A DNA stretch of 64,000 nt from an uncultured Clostridia bacterium (GTDB lineage Bacteria; Bacillota; Clostridia; Oscillospirales; Ruminococcaceae). A program made the translations under genes and the position numbers. The notes beneath the pieces are model-generated. The model had not been told where the DNA came from and ran no database searches. It was given only the letters and a program-made list of their open reading frames with translations. The stretch lies in NCBI GenBank assembly GCA_945829235.1, contig CALZUA010000001.1, forward strand, positions 207,315-271,314, written 5' to 3'. Within the stretch, counting starts at the first letter, position 1, and every line of letters begins with the position of its first letter. Below are positions 33,993-42,967 of this stretch, one piece after another.

Positions 33993-36230
33993 ATGAACTA
34001 TTCAATAATCCCGCTTTCGGAAAATTTTTCGGAAACGGAAGAACTTATTCGCGAATTCGGCGCAAATCTCGAGTACAACGATTTCTTCTCGCCGGATATT
34101 TACGACAATGACGCAGAAATCGAGCGGCTGATTTCGTTTTACAAATCAATCAGCCGCGACAGGTCTGGTGACACGCTTCACGGCGCTTTTATCGGGCTTG
34201 ATATATCCTCGGCGGATATTGTTCTGCGAGAGAGAAGCCGCGCGCTGTTCCGAAAGTCAATGCAGATTGCGAGGCGGCTCGGCGTAAAGGGCGTAGTTTT
34301 CCACACGGGACTTTTAGGCGGACTTAATCTGCGGAGTTTTGCGGACAGGTGGCTTGAAAAATCGAAGGGATTTCTGCGCGAGCTTGCGGGTGAATTTCCC
34401 GATACCGAAATATATATCGAAAACACTTTTGAGCAAGAACCGTATGTGTTTGAAAAGCTTGCGAAAGAGCTTGCCGATGTGAAGAATTTCGGCTTGTGTA
34501 TCGACTACGCGCACGCGTCACTCACGAAGGTTCCCGCCTCGGAATGGATAGAAACCCTCGCGCCGTACATTCGTCATATTCACGTCAACGACAACGATTT
34601 GCAGAACGATTTGCACCTTGCGGTCGGCGACGGAAAAATCGATTTTGCGCGGTTTAAATTCCTGCTTGAAAAGTACTGCCCGAACGTTTCCGTACTTGTG
34701 GAAGTCGGCAGCACGGATAAGGCAAAGCGCTCTATTGAATATCTTGAACGAGTAACTCCGTGTGAAAATCACAGTCAAAGCATTGACGTTCTCGACAAAA
34801 TTCTCGATATCGGAATAGCGCTTACAGCAGAACGCAATCCCGATAAACTGCTTGATTTGATTGTTGACACCGCAATGTCGCTGACCGAAAGCGACGGCGG
34901 AACTTTGTACATTGTCGAAGATAACGCGCTGAAATTCAGGATAGTGAAAACCCGCTCAAAGGGCGTTGATATGGGCGGAAACGGCGATACACCCGACTTT
35001 CCCGTTATCCCGATGAACGAGGAACATATCTGCGCGTACTCGGCAATTACGGGAAAATCGATGAACATTGCCGATGTGTATAATTGCACGGAATTTGACT
35101 TTTCCGGACCTAAGCGTTTTGATTGCCTGAACGATTATCACACGCAGTCAATGGTGACAATTCCGCTACAGAATAAAAGCGGAAATACAATCGGCGTTTT
35201 GCAACTGATAAACGCGCAGACAAACGGAAAAATCCGCGAATTTACCGCCGAAGAAGAGCGGATAATCCACGCGCTCGGTTCGCAGACAGCCATTGCCCTT
35301 GAAAATATGGAATATCTGCACGAGCTGAACGAGCAGATGTGGTCGTTCACCGAGGCGCTGACCGAGGCAATCGACAAGCGAACTCCCTACAATGCAAGCC
35401 ACACGCGAAAGGTTGCGGAATACAGCGGAATGCTTGCGGATTATATAAATCAACTCCACGATAGGGGAGAAGAAGCCGAGTATTTCGATGAGGAACGCAG
35501 AAACCGGCTTGTAATGTCCGCGTTGCTCCACGATATCGGAAAGCTGGTTATCCCAAAATCCGTTATGAACAAGGCAACTCGGCTCGGCGATAAATTTGAA
35601 ACGGTAATGAGCAGACTGCGCGAAATAAAACTACGCGCGGAGATTGCTTTTCTTAAAAACCGGATAACCGAAAGCGATTTTAATACTGTTTCGGAGCGCG
35701 TGAAATTCTGCATTGAGTTTGTTGAAAAGGTAAATTCGGCGGGATTTATTGATGATGAAACGGAAAAGAAGCTCGGCGAAATCGCAGAATATTCGTTTGA
35801 AGACGGTGAAGAAAAAATAAAGTTTTTTACCGAAGAAGAGCTTGAAATGCTGAAAATCAAGCGCGGAACGCTTTCCGAAAACGAGCGGAAGATAATGGAG
35901 AGCCACGCGCTGATGACCGAGGAAATTCTCAAAAAGGTTCACTTTAACAGCTCGTTCAAAAACGCGGGAAAATGGGCGGCACAGCACCACGAATGTCTGA
36001 ACGGAAAAGGCTATCCTTATGGGCTGACTGCCGAGGATTTGTGCCTTGAAGTGCGTATTCTTGCGGTTTCGGATATTTGCGATGCGCTTCTTGCGACAGA
36101 CCGCCCGTATAAAAAGCCGATGCCGAAAGAAAAAGCGTTTGAGATTATGCACGCAATGGCAGATGACGGAAAAATTGAGCGGCGTTTGGTTGATTATCTT
36201 GAAAATTGTCTTGATGAGAAAAATGTTTGA
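33993..36230 (+). CDS. TIM-barrel / GAF / HD-GYP fusion, putative cyclic-di-GMP phosphodiesterase
   Basis: A 745-residue soluble protein with three parts. Residues about 1-255 are a xylose-isomerase/endonuclease-IV-type TIM barrel (HGAFIGLDIS, GVVFHTGLLGG, IYIENTF, LCIDYAHAS, IRHIHVNDND, DLHLAVGDGKIDF), with the metal-ligand H, E and D residues visible. Residues about 265-440 are a GAF sensor domain. Residues about 450-735 are an HD-GYP domain with H513-D514 in LLHDIGK and the full HHExxNGxGYP motif at 665-675, followed by DICDALLATDRPYK. HD-GYP enzymes hydrolyse cyclic-di-GMP. The TIM-barrel fusion is uncommon; it may bind or modify a sugar or nucleotide signal. TAGGAG precedes the ATG. The adenylate cyclase gene begins two bases after its stop. 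Confidence 0.88.
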   Translation: MNYSIIPLSENFSETEELIREFGANLEYNDFFSPDIYDNDAEIERLISFYKSISRDRSGDTLHGAFIGLDISSADIVLRERSRALFRKSMQIARRLGVKGVVFHTGLLGGLNLRSFADRWLEKSKGFLRELAGEFPDTEIYIENTFEQEPYVFEKLAKELADVKNFGLCIDYAHASLTKVPASEWIETLAPYIRHIHVNDNDLQNDLHLAVGDGKIDFARFKFLLEKYCPNVSVLVEVGSTDKAKRSIEYLERVTPCENHSQSIDVLDKILDIGIALTAERNPDKLLDLIVDTAMSLTESDGGTLYIVEDNALKFRIVKTRSKGVDMGGNGDTPDFPVIPMNEEHICAYSAITGKSMNIADVYNCTEFDFSGPKRFDCLNDYHTQSMVTIPLQNKSGNTIGVLQLINAQTNGKIREFTAEEERIIHALGSQTAIALENMEYLHELNEQMWSFTEALTEAIDKRTPYNASHTRKVAEYSGMLADYINQLHDRGEEAEYFDEERRNRLVMSALLHDIGKLVIPKSVMNKATRLGDKFETVMSRLREIKLRAEIAFLKNRITESDFNTVSERVKFCIEFVEKVNSAGFIDDETEKKLGEIAEYSFEDGEEKIKFFTEEELEMLKIKRGTLSENERKIMESHALMTEEILKKVHFNSSFKNAGKWAAQHHECLNGKGYPYGLTAEDLCLEVRILAVSDICDALLATDRPYKKPMPKEKAFEIMHAMADDGKIERRLVDYLENCLDEKNV

Positions 36231-36232
36231 TT

Positions 36233-38047
36233 ATGAAAAAAACAGTTAAAAAAGTCACGGAAATTATCGTTCCGCTTCTGGCAGCGCTTCTGACTGTTCT
36301 TCTTGTTGTTACGGAGCCGTTTTTCGAGCTTGATTCAATGCTCTGTGACGCAGTTTATTCGCAGATGAACGGCACAGGCGACGAGATTGTTATCGTTGCG
36401 ATAGACGAAGAAACGCTCGCGGAATACGGCGCGTTTTCGGAGTGGTCGCGCGAGCGCTGTGCACAGCTTGCGGACTTTTTGTATTTCGATGAACAGAACG
36501 AGCCGGCGGTTCTTGCTTTTGATATAGTTTTTTCGGGAGAAACGGACGAAGAAGCCGATAATCATCTTGTAAAATCGCTTTCGGGACATAACGCGGTCAC
36601 GGCGACAAATTTTGTTTATCGCGGAACAACGATATATGCGGACGGTGCTCAGAACTATGACGCGTGGAATATCGAAATGGAAGAGCGCCCGTTTGCCGCG
36701 CTTGATAATGTGGTAAATTCGGGCTTTGCGAATGCTCAGCTGTCGCGCGACGGATTTGTTCGCTCGGCTCAGCTTTGGGAGGAGTTCGCGGGCGAAAAAA
36801 GATACAGCTTTGCCGCGCAAATCTATGAGCAATATCAAAAATTGTTCGGAAAAGAAGCGGCTTTCCCGCAGACAAATTCGCGCAATCAGGTGTTGTTCGG
36901 TTACTCGGGAAAGCCGGGTGAATTTCAGCGATTTTCGTTGAAGGACGTGCTTTCGGGGAGCGTTGATAAACGCAATTTCAAAGACAAAATCGTTATGGTT
37001 GGAGCATACGCAACGGGAATGCAGGACTCGTTCCACACTCCCGCCGACAGAGGCCGCGATATGTTTGGCGTTGAGCTGAACGCGAATATCGTCCGTGCGC
37101 TTATGCTGGGGAAAACATCGCAGAGAGCGCCTGTTTTGGTTCACGCAGTAATTGCGGCTTTGCTTGTTTTTATTTACGTTTTCACAGCGCGGAAAATGAA
37201 AATGTATCCGGCTGTGCTCTCGGTAATCTGGCTGATAATCGCGGATATCGGCGCGGGCTTTATCCTTTCGCGATGCGGGATAACAATAACGTTGATTTAT
37301 CCGCTGATAGTTGCGGGAGTATTTGCCGCGGCGATTTTTGTTGAAAAATATATCGAGGAAACACTGCGTAAAAAGCGGATTTTGCAGGGCTTTGAAAAAT
37401 ATCTCGCGCCGCAGGTTATAAAACAGCTTTCAAAGGACGAGGAATACGACTTTACGCTTGGAGTTGAAAAGCGCGAGGTTTGCGTGCTGTTTGTGGATAT
37501 ACGCGGGTTTACAACAATGTCCGAAAAGCTGGCACCCGAAGAGGTTTCGCAAATCCTCAACGAGTTTCTCTCGGAAGTCACAAAATGTGTTTTCCGTCAC
37601 AGCGGAATGTTGGATAAGTTTATCGGTGACGCGGCAATGGCTGTTTTCAACGCGCCGACCGATCTCGAGGATTATCTTTTCAAGGCAGTGTGCGCGGCGG
37701 TTGATATAAAAAACTGCGGAGAAACTCTCGGGAAGCGCTTGCAGGAACGATACGGAAACAGCGTGAATTTCGGAATAGGGCTTAACTGCGGCGAAGCGGT
37801 TGTCGGAAACATCGGCTGTGAAATCCGTATGGACTACACCGCAATCGGCGACACGGTAAACACCGCCGCGCGGCTCGAGGCAAAAGCCGCGGGCGGCGAA
37901 ATCCTCATAAGCGAGGAACTTTACGAGCGGCTGAAGGACAGAATTGACGCTCGGTTCAAGGAAGAAACCGCGCTGAAAGGCAAGGCTCTTCCCGTGAAGG
38001 TTTACAGCGTTCTTGGCGTTAAAAACGAAGAATTTGTCGTTCGGTGA
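36233..38047 (+). CDS. CHASE2-domain class III adenylate cyclase
   Basis: A 604-residue membrane cyclase. An N-terminal helix (about 8-32) leads into an extracellular CHASE2 domain (about 35-290: FDIVFSGETDEEADNHL, KDKIVMVGAYATGMQDSFHTP, GVELNANIVRALM). Three helices follow (about 300-375), then the catalytic domain (about 410-600). Metal ligands D422 (VDIRGF) and D466 (KFIGD), the substrate lysine K462, the adenine-selecting D534 (DYTAIGDTVNTA) and the transition-state N543 and R547 are all present, so it should make cAMP from ATP. The ATG at 36233 has no strong ribosome site, and a TTG at 36227 is in frame; coupling to the preceding gene is likely. Receptor-type cyclases are uncommon in Clostridia. 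Confidence 0.9.
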   Translation: MKKTVKKVTEIIVPLLAALLTVLLVVTEPFFELDSMLCDAVYSQMNGTGDEIVIVAIDEETLAEYGAFSEWSRERCAQLADFLYFDEQNEPAVLAFDIVFSGETDEEADNHLVKSLSGHNAVTATNFVYRGTTIYADGAQNYDAWNIEMEERPFAALDNVVNSGFANAQLSRDGFVRSAQLWEEFAGEKRYSFAAQIYEQYQKLFGKEAAFPQTNSRNQVLFGYSGKPGEFQRFSLKDVLSGSVDKRNFKDKIVMVGAYATGMQDSFHTPADRGRDMFGVELNANIVRALMLGKTSQRAPVLVHAVIAALLVFIYVFTARKMKMYPAVLSVIWLIIADIGAGFILSRCGITITLIYPLIVAGVFAAAIFVEKYIEETLRKKRILQGFEKYLAPQVIKQLSKDEEYDFTLGVEKREVCVLFVDIRGFTTMSEKLAPEEVSQILNEFLSEVTKCVFRHSGMLDKFIGDAAMAVFNAPTDLEDYLFKAVCAAVDIKNCGETLGKRLQERYGNSVNFGIGLNCGEAVVGNIGCEIRMDYTAIGDTVNTAARLEAKAAGGEILISEELYERLKDRIDARFKEETALKGKALPVKVYSVLGVKNEEFVVR

Positions 38048-38059
38048 AATCGGGAAATA

Positions 38060-38104
38060 TTCTTCAAAAACAACGAATTGTACAAAGCAATCAACACTAA
38101 CTAA
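38060..38104 (+). pseudogene. BspA-type LRR protein tail remnant
   Basis: Fifteen codons after the cyclase stop read FFKNNELYKAINTN followed by TAA. This matches the C-terminal tail of the LRR lipoproteins in the window (compare ELYNAINGN at 55055-55117) and is followed by the same class of terminator. It is probably all that is left of a deleted LRR gene. Confidence 0.4.
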
Positions 38105-38110
38105 AATTTT

Positions 38111-38140
38111 CCCGACCGCCACGCGCGTTCGGGCATTTTA
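38111..38140 (+). terminator. GC-rich terminator after the cyclase operon
   Basis: CCCGA (38111-38115) pairs with TCGGG (38129-38133), with CG-rich inner pairing, followed by CATTTTA. Same class as 6394. Confidence 0.75.
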
Positions 38141-38186
38141 TGGTTTGATGAAAAGTATGAAGAAACACCTGTGGTTTTATTTAATA

Positions 38187-38215
38187 TTGACAAAGTTCAC
38201 AAGCTATGGTATAAT
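38187..38215 (+). promoter_or_regulatory. Sigma-A promoter for the transglutaminase-like lipoprotein
   Basis: TTGACA (38187-38192), 17 bp, TATAAT (38210-38215) with extended TGG. Confidence 0.88.
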
Positions 38216-38256
38216 AAAAAGGCAATTTATGCTGATTTATATCGGAGGGTATGACC

Positions 38257-40164
38257 ATGAAAAAAACTGCTGTATTATTTCTTATAACAGCGTCCATCGT
38301 TTTGACAGCTTGCTCAAACAGCGGTTATGTTGAAAGCGTTTCTGAAAGCGGAACATCTGCGACAATTGAAAGCTCCGATGAAAGCGTAACTCTGTCATCG
38401 GATAACAGCGAAAGCTCCGACAACAGCACAACTCTATCATCGGATAACAGCAAAAATATCTCATCAACCACCGAGTTATCTTCAACAACAGCTTTGGAAA
38501 AACCCAAAACGAAGCTCGTAAATGATGAAGATATTAAAATAGATACGGAAAACTTTAAGGTGGGCGGTTACTTGCCTGTAACAGCTGATGAAAGGTATAA
38601 AAATAATGGGTTAAAGTACCCGAATAACAATAACGGAATACTTTTCAGAGAGGGAGAAGAGGAGGATTTGTACAACTGGGTGGCGGCAGGCTACACCAAG
38701 TGGAGAAGAGAAGATGTCAGAATTGCCTCCCGAAAGGGTGGAGAGGACAATCCCAGAATAGCTACATATTTATCGTTGGATAACAGTGATGAAGAATTGC
38801 TGAACGCGAATGACGCAGAGTACTGTATGGTAACGGTAATGAAAGAAAAATATAACGCCGACAATAACGATATTCCCGATGATTTAAGAGAACTCTTTGA
38901 AAAGTTTATCCCAAACGGAAACAAGGAAGAAGGTCGTCCTTATGCGGAAACTTATCAGGAAATAATGGAATATATCGATGCGCATGATTTGGAAAAGGAA
39001 TTGAATTTATTTGCGGGCGAGGGCGATGGGAAAAATGTGGGAACGTTCAATACATTTGTAAATTATAATTGCAGAAATTACTGCGGCGATACAATTTCCA
39101 TAAGTATAGACGGCGAGGGAACCGTAAAATCAAACATAGACCCTTCCGGCAAAAGTTCGCGGGTATTTGCGGCGGCGGGCGTGGATTATATATTAACCTG
39201 CGACGACGACCCCACGGCATTTAAGCTGGTTAAAGACGATGAGTTAAAGTCAATGTATGAAGCAATTTGTGTACAACGGTTTGACGAACGTGTCTGCTCA
39301 TCATATAATGCGAATGCAACTTACACCGACCCTTCCTTAGACGGAAGCCAGCGCTTATACCATCAGGCTTATGTCGGAATAAAGCCGGGAATTTATCGCT
39401 GTACGGTAATGATTCCCACGACAGGCGATAAGTTCCCGATTGTAATAGAAACCCTGCCGCTGTATTATAAAACCGGCACAGGTGGTTGTTATACGCAGGA
39501 AGCAATAGACTTTTGTGTACAGCACATGCACAGAATCATCAAGGGACAATATTTCGGTTGGGGTAATAGTTTTGGCGTGAATAACTGCACGGCAACGTAT
39601 GAAGATAAGCTGGAAGCAGTAAAAGAGTTTAATTCTAGAAACTATCGAACCTTCGAGGAAGAAAGCATACAATTGAACTATTCCGAGGAAGCTGCGGAGT
39701 GGATATCTCATTTGCCATGTGTGTCATACGGCTTGTATGATTATCCATCGAACCTAAAATATTATGCAATCAATAATTGGATATCAGAACACGGTCCGTC
39801 TAAAGACACTCTTGGCTGTCAATCATATTATGCTCTTAATGCAATAATGGACGGAGCCAACGATTGTGAGAGCCTTACATCATTATCTCAATGTATGTTA
39901 ACCGTGACTGGGTATACAACAAGAGTTGTAATAGGAGGCCATCATATGTTCCTTGAAGCAAAGGTTCCCGCGTCGATAACGAAATCGGGCAAAGACCAGT
40001 GGCTTATGGTAGACAATAGTCATTATACAGGGGATAAGACTGGATATATGAAAAAAGAATATTGTTATAAAGAGGTTGAGGGCTTTGACACATTCTGGTG
40101 GTCAATGTGTTATAATCCCGACATTCCGCGCGAGGAACCCGAGAAAGAAAGTGAACCGGCGTGA
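38257..40164 (+). CDS. Surface lipoprotein with transglutaminase-like C-terminal domain
   Basis: A 635-residue lipoprotein. The signal peptide ends in LTACSNSG (lipid-modified cysteine at about 19), then comes a Ser/Thr/Asp-rich tether (about 20-75) and a large middle region I do not recognise. The C-terminal part has a transglutaminase-like catalytic triad C537 (NDCESLTSLSQC), H562 or H563 (GGHHMFLE) and D586 (LMVDNS), in the right order and spacing. Such domains act as cysteine proteases or crosslinking enzymes, often at the cell surface. Two ATGs are possible; GGAGGG is correctly spaced only from the second (38257). The gene is monocistronic, between its promoter and a bidirectional terminator. 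Confidence 0.82.
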   Translation: MKKTAVLFLITASIVLTACSNSGYVESVSESGTSATIESSDESVTLSSDNSESSDNSTTLSSDNSKNISSTTELSSTTALEKPKTKLVNDEDIKIDTENFKVGGYLPVTADERYKNNGLKYPNNNNGILFREGEEEDLYNWVAAGYTKWRREDVRIASRKGGEDNPRIATYLSLDNSDEELLNANDAEYCMVTVMKEKYNADNNDIPDDLRELFEKFIPNGNKEEGRPYAETYQEIMEYIDAHDLEKELNLFAGEGDGKNVGTFNTFVNYNCRNYCGDTISISIDGEGTVKSNIDPSGKSSRVFAAAGVDYILTCDDDPTAFKLVKDDELKSMYEAICVQRFDERVCSSYNANATYTDPSLDGSQRLYHQAYVGIKPGIYRCTVMIPTTGDKFPIVIETLPLYYKTGTGGCYTQEAIDFCVQHMHRIIKGQYFGWGNSFGVNNCTATYEDKLEAVKEFNSRNYRTFEEESIQLNYSEEAAEWISHLPCVSYGLYDYPSNLKYYAINNWISEHGPSKDTLGCQSYYALNAIMDGANDCESLTSLSQCMLTVTGYTTRVVIGGHHMFLEAKVPASITKSGKDQWLMVDNSHYTGDKTGYMKKEYCYKEVEGFDTFWWSMCYNPDIPREEPEKESEPA

Positions 40165-40170
40165 ATATAA

Positions 40171-40206
40171 AACAGCCCGAGCGCGTGACGTTCGGGCTGT
40201 TTTTTA
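40171..40206. terminator. Bidirectional terminator between convergent lipoprotein genes
   Basis: AACAGCCCGA (40171-40180) pairs with TCGGGCTGTT (40192-40201), flanked by A and T tracts; the T run extends into the stop region of the leftward LRR gene. Confidence 0.9.
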
Positions 40207-41424
40207 GTTGTCATTTTTGACGCTGTACAATTTCTTATATTCATCGGAATTATAAATTCTGCCTTTGTAGGTGACGCTTGCTGAGAAAAACATAAACGCG
40301 TTGTTTCCTATTGCCGTAACGCTGTCGGGAATGAAAAGGTTTGAAAGTCCCCGGCAACCTGTAAACGCGCCGGCTCCTATTTCCGTAACGCCGCTTGGAA
40401 TGGTTAAGCTTGTAAGTCCCGGGCAACCTGCAAACGTGCCGGTTTTTATTTTTGTGACACCGCTCGGAATTGTTAGGCTTGTAAGTTCACAACAATTGTA
40501 AAACGCACCTTCTTCTATTTCGGTAACATTGTCGGGAATATTTAAACTTGTAAGTCCCAAGCACGAGGAAAAAGCATATTTCCCGATTTTTTTAACGCTG
40601 TCGGGAAGTGTAATGCTTGTAAGCCCAACGCAGTCGTGAAACGCATTGCTGTCTATTTCCGTAACGCCGTCGGGAATTGTGATTTTGCCTTCTTTTTTTG
40701 CGGGACATTGCACAAGCCGTGTCATATCCTTGGTGTACAAAATCCCGTTTTTTACGGTATAGTACCGGTTTTCTTCGTCTACGATGAATTTCTTAAGCTC
40801 CGAGCAGTTTCCGAAAGCATTTTGTCCGATTCTTTCAACACTGGGCGGAATTGAAATATTTGTAAGTCCCGAACAGCCGAAAAACGCGCCTTCGTCTATT
40901 TCGGAAACACCGTTAGAAATAATCAGTTTTTTAAGTCCCGTGCAACCCGCAAACGCGCCTTTACCTATATGTGTAACGCTTTGTGGAATTTTAATTTTTT
41001 CAATTCCCGTACAGCCGTAGAACGCGCCGTCTTTTATATCTTTAATTCCGTTCAGAATTGTTATGCTTTCAATTCCCTCGTATTTGAAAAAGATAGAATT
41101 TGTAATTGATGTAACTTCTTTACCGTCAATTTCTGCGGGAAAAATCACATCTCGGGTTCTGCCTATGTATTTTGTGAGTTCAACGCCGCCAAGCTCTTCA
41201 TTGTCTTTGTATTTGAAGAGAATATCGGGAGGCTCCGACTCGTTGTCGGAGTCACTTGACTGCCCCTCGGAAATGTTGATTGAAGACAAGTTTTCATAAT
41301 CGCTTGACGCATCACTCGTGCTTGGGGAAGAGGTCTCGGATTCGGTATTGCCGCTGCAAGCGGTCAAAGCAAGCGCCAAAACCGCAGCCGTGACAGCGCT
41401 CGGGATTTTTTTGATGTTTATCAT
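40204..41424 (-). CDS. BspA-type LRR surface lipoprotein
   Basis: A 406-residue lipoprotein with a signal peptide ending in LTACSGN (cysteine about 23) and a Ser/Glu/Asp-rich tether (about 25-70). The family entry domain (KYKDNEELGGVELTKYIG, about 72-89) is followed by 12 or 13 LRR_5 repeats of 23 residues. These are interrupted at about 215-250 by the insert FIVDEENRYYTVKNGILYTKDM, found in related proteins (compare 58091). It ends in the conserved VTYKGRIYNSDEYKKLY tail. LRR_5 proteins are exported adhesins or binding scaffolds in oral and gut bacteria; the ligand is unknown. It lies 48 bp after a paralogue in the same direction and is probably transcribed with it. Confidence 0.9.
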   Translation of the reverse strand: MINIKKIPSAVTAAVLALALTACSGNTESETSSPSTSDASSDYENLSSINISEGQSSDSDNESEPPDILFKYKDNEELGGVELTKYIGRTRDVIFPAEIDGKEVTSITNSIFFKYEGIESITILNGIKDIKDGAFYGCTGIEKIKIPQSVTHIGKGAFAGCTGLKKLIISNGVSEIDEGAFFGCSGLTNISIPPSVERIGQNAFGNCSELKKFIVDEENRYYTVKNGILYTKDMTRLVQCPAKKEGKITIPDGVTEIDSNAFHDCVGLTSITLPDSVKKIGKYAFSSCLGLTSLNIPDNVTEIEEGAFYNCCELTSLTIPSGVTKIKTGTFAGCPGLTSLTIPSGVTEIGAGAFTGCRGLSNLFIPDSVTAIGNNAFMFFSASVTYKGRIYNSDEYKKLYSVKNDN

Positions 41425-41472
41425 GGTTTGCCCTTTCCATAATTTTTGTTTTGCAAATCCGGGTTAATTGTT

Positions 41473-42642
41473 CTAAGAAACTTCGGACAAAAATTTGCTG
41501 TATCCGTCAAAAAAGTTTATGACTTCGCATAATGATTCGGTATATTGCGGACCGTAAGCAATTCCCTGACAGTAAACCACTGCGTTGCACCCTGAAAACG
41601 AATAATATCCCAATTCCCTTATGTTATCGGGTATTGTTACGCTAATCAGCCCGATACAGTCGCTGAACGCGTTTTTCCCGATTTTACTGACGCGCTCCGG
41701 AATTGTAATGCTTGTTAACGAAAAACAGCCCAGAAAAGCGTCATGGTCAATGGTATAAACGTTTTCGGGAATTGTAATGCTTGTTAATGCAGTGCAACCC
41801 GAAAACGCATATCCACCTATTTCGTTAATACTTTCGGGCAGGGAAATGCTTTCAAGCCCGTGGCAGTTCTGAAACAATCCTGCGCTTATTGTTTTAACGC
41901 TTTCGGGTATTGTAATATTTTTAAGTCCCGAGCAACCGGAAAACGCATATTTTCCGATTGAAGTCACGCTATCGGGAATTGCCACGCTTTTAAGACCGAA
42001 GCAACCCGAAAACACGCAATCTCCTATTTCCGTAACACCGTTTGGAATAGTAATTTCATTAAGTTCAGAGCAATCGTAAAACGCTGAGTTTTTGATAACC
42101 GAAACGCTGTTTGGAATGGAAACGCTTGTAAGCCCCGAACAACCGTAAAATGCGTTTTCTTGAATAACAGAAACGCTGTTCGGAATTGTAATGTCTGTAA
42201 GTCCCGAACAGTTGTAAAATGACCACATTGCTATTTCCGAAATGCTGTTGGGAATTGTAACGCTTGTAAGACTCGTGCATTCCTTGAACGCGCCATATCC
42301 TATTTCTTTAACGCTGTTCGGGATGGTAACGCTTGTAATTTCCGTGCAACCGGCAAACGCGCAATCTTCAATTCGTACAACCTTTTTTCCGTCAATCTCC
42401 GCCGGAACAGTCACCTTGGTTTCGTTGCCTATATATTTCGTGATAATCAGCCCACCCAAATCTTTGTCTTCCGTGAAATTAAAGTCATCGGCAGGCTCTT
42501 TATCAACTGGACTTGTATATTCCGAAGATGACGAGGAGCTGTCGGAAGAAGTCGAGATATTTTGGCTGTCGCCGCACGCAGTCAAGGTTAAAAGCATTAT
42601 CGTTGCTGTAATTGCACACAAGGTTTTTTTGCAGTTTTTCAT
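41473..42642 (-). CDS. BspA-type LRR surface lipoprotein
   Basis: A 389-residue paralogue of the downstream gene. The signal peptide ends in LTLTACGD (cysteine about 23), followed by a Ser-rich tether, an entry domain (FNFTEDKDLGGLIITKYIG) and twelve LRR_5 repeats with the consensus S-x-T-I-P-x-S-V-x-x-I-x-x-x-A-F-x-x-C. The C-terminal end lacks the usual YKGKTY form and instead reads VVYCQGIAYGPQYTESL, then a short extension. The DNA repeats every 69 bases. The leader TTTATGGAAAGG before the start codon is nearly identical to those of three other LRR genes in this window, a sign of gene duplication including the 5' region. Confidence 0.9.
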   Translation of the reverse strand: MKNCKKTLCAITATIMLLTLTACGDSQNISTSSDSSSSSSEYTSPVDKEPADDFNFTEDKDLGGLIITKYIGNETKVTVPAEIDGKKVVRIEDCAFAGCTEITSVTIPNSVKEIGYGAFKECTSLTSVTIPNSISEIAMWSFYNCSGLTDITIPNSVSVIQENAFYGCSGLTSVSIPNSVSVIKNSAFYDCSELNEITIPNGVTEIGDCVFSGCFGLKSVAIPDSVTSIGKYAFSGCSGLKNITIPESVKTISAGLFQNCHGLESISLPESINEIGGYAFSGCTALTSITIPENVYTIDHDAFLGCFSLTSITIPERVSKIGKNAFSDCIGLISVTIPDNIRELGYYSFSGCNAVVYCQGIAYGPQYTESLCEVINFFDGYSKFLSEVS

Positions 42643-42748
42643 GGGTTTACCTTTCCATAAATTGTATTTACCAAAACCAATTATTTGCTTCCATATACTT
42701 TGGAAAGTGAGTCACAATATCTGAAGCAGAAGTCCTTATTGCACGAAT

Positions 42749-42777
42749 ATTATAGCATAATCTGAACAAAAAGTCAA
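42749..42777 (-). promoter_or_regulatory. Sigma-A promoter for the LRR lipoprotein pair
   Basis: Leftward TTGACT (42777-42772), 17 bp, TATAAT (42754-42749) with extended TGC. The gene-free stretch 42643-42967 holds this promoter, the opposing one at 42907, and no other recognisable element. Confidence 0.85.
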
Positions 42778-42906
42778 GGTATTCATTCAAATCACGATGT
42801 TTGACTAACAACATTACATAGTATGCTAAACATAAGTTAAAGAATAAAATGCTGGCATTTGTTTGGGGAGCTGCGGGGAATCGCGCAGGTAATTCGACAT
42901 TTTCTC

Positions 42907-42935
42907 TTGAAAAACACTTTGATTTGTGATATAAT
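42907..42935 (+). promoter_or_regulatory. Sigma-A promoter for the phosphoesterase/DUF262 unit
   Basis: TTGAAA (42907-42912), 17 bp, TATAAT (42930-42935) with extended TGA. Start is about 25 bases before the GTG at 42968. Confidence 0.85.
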
Positions 42936-42967
42936 TATATTATAAAATCAAACGGAGGGTGAGTGCT

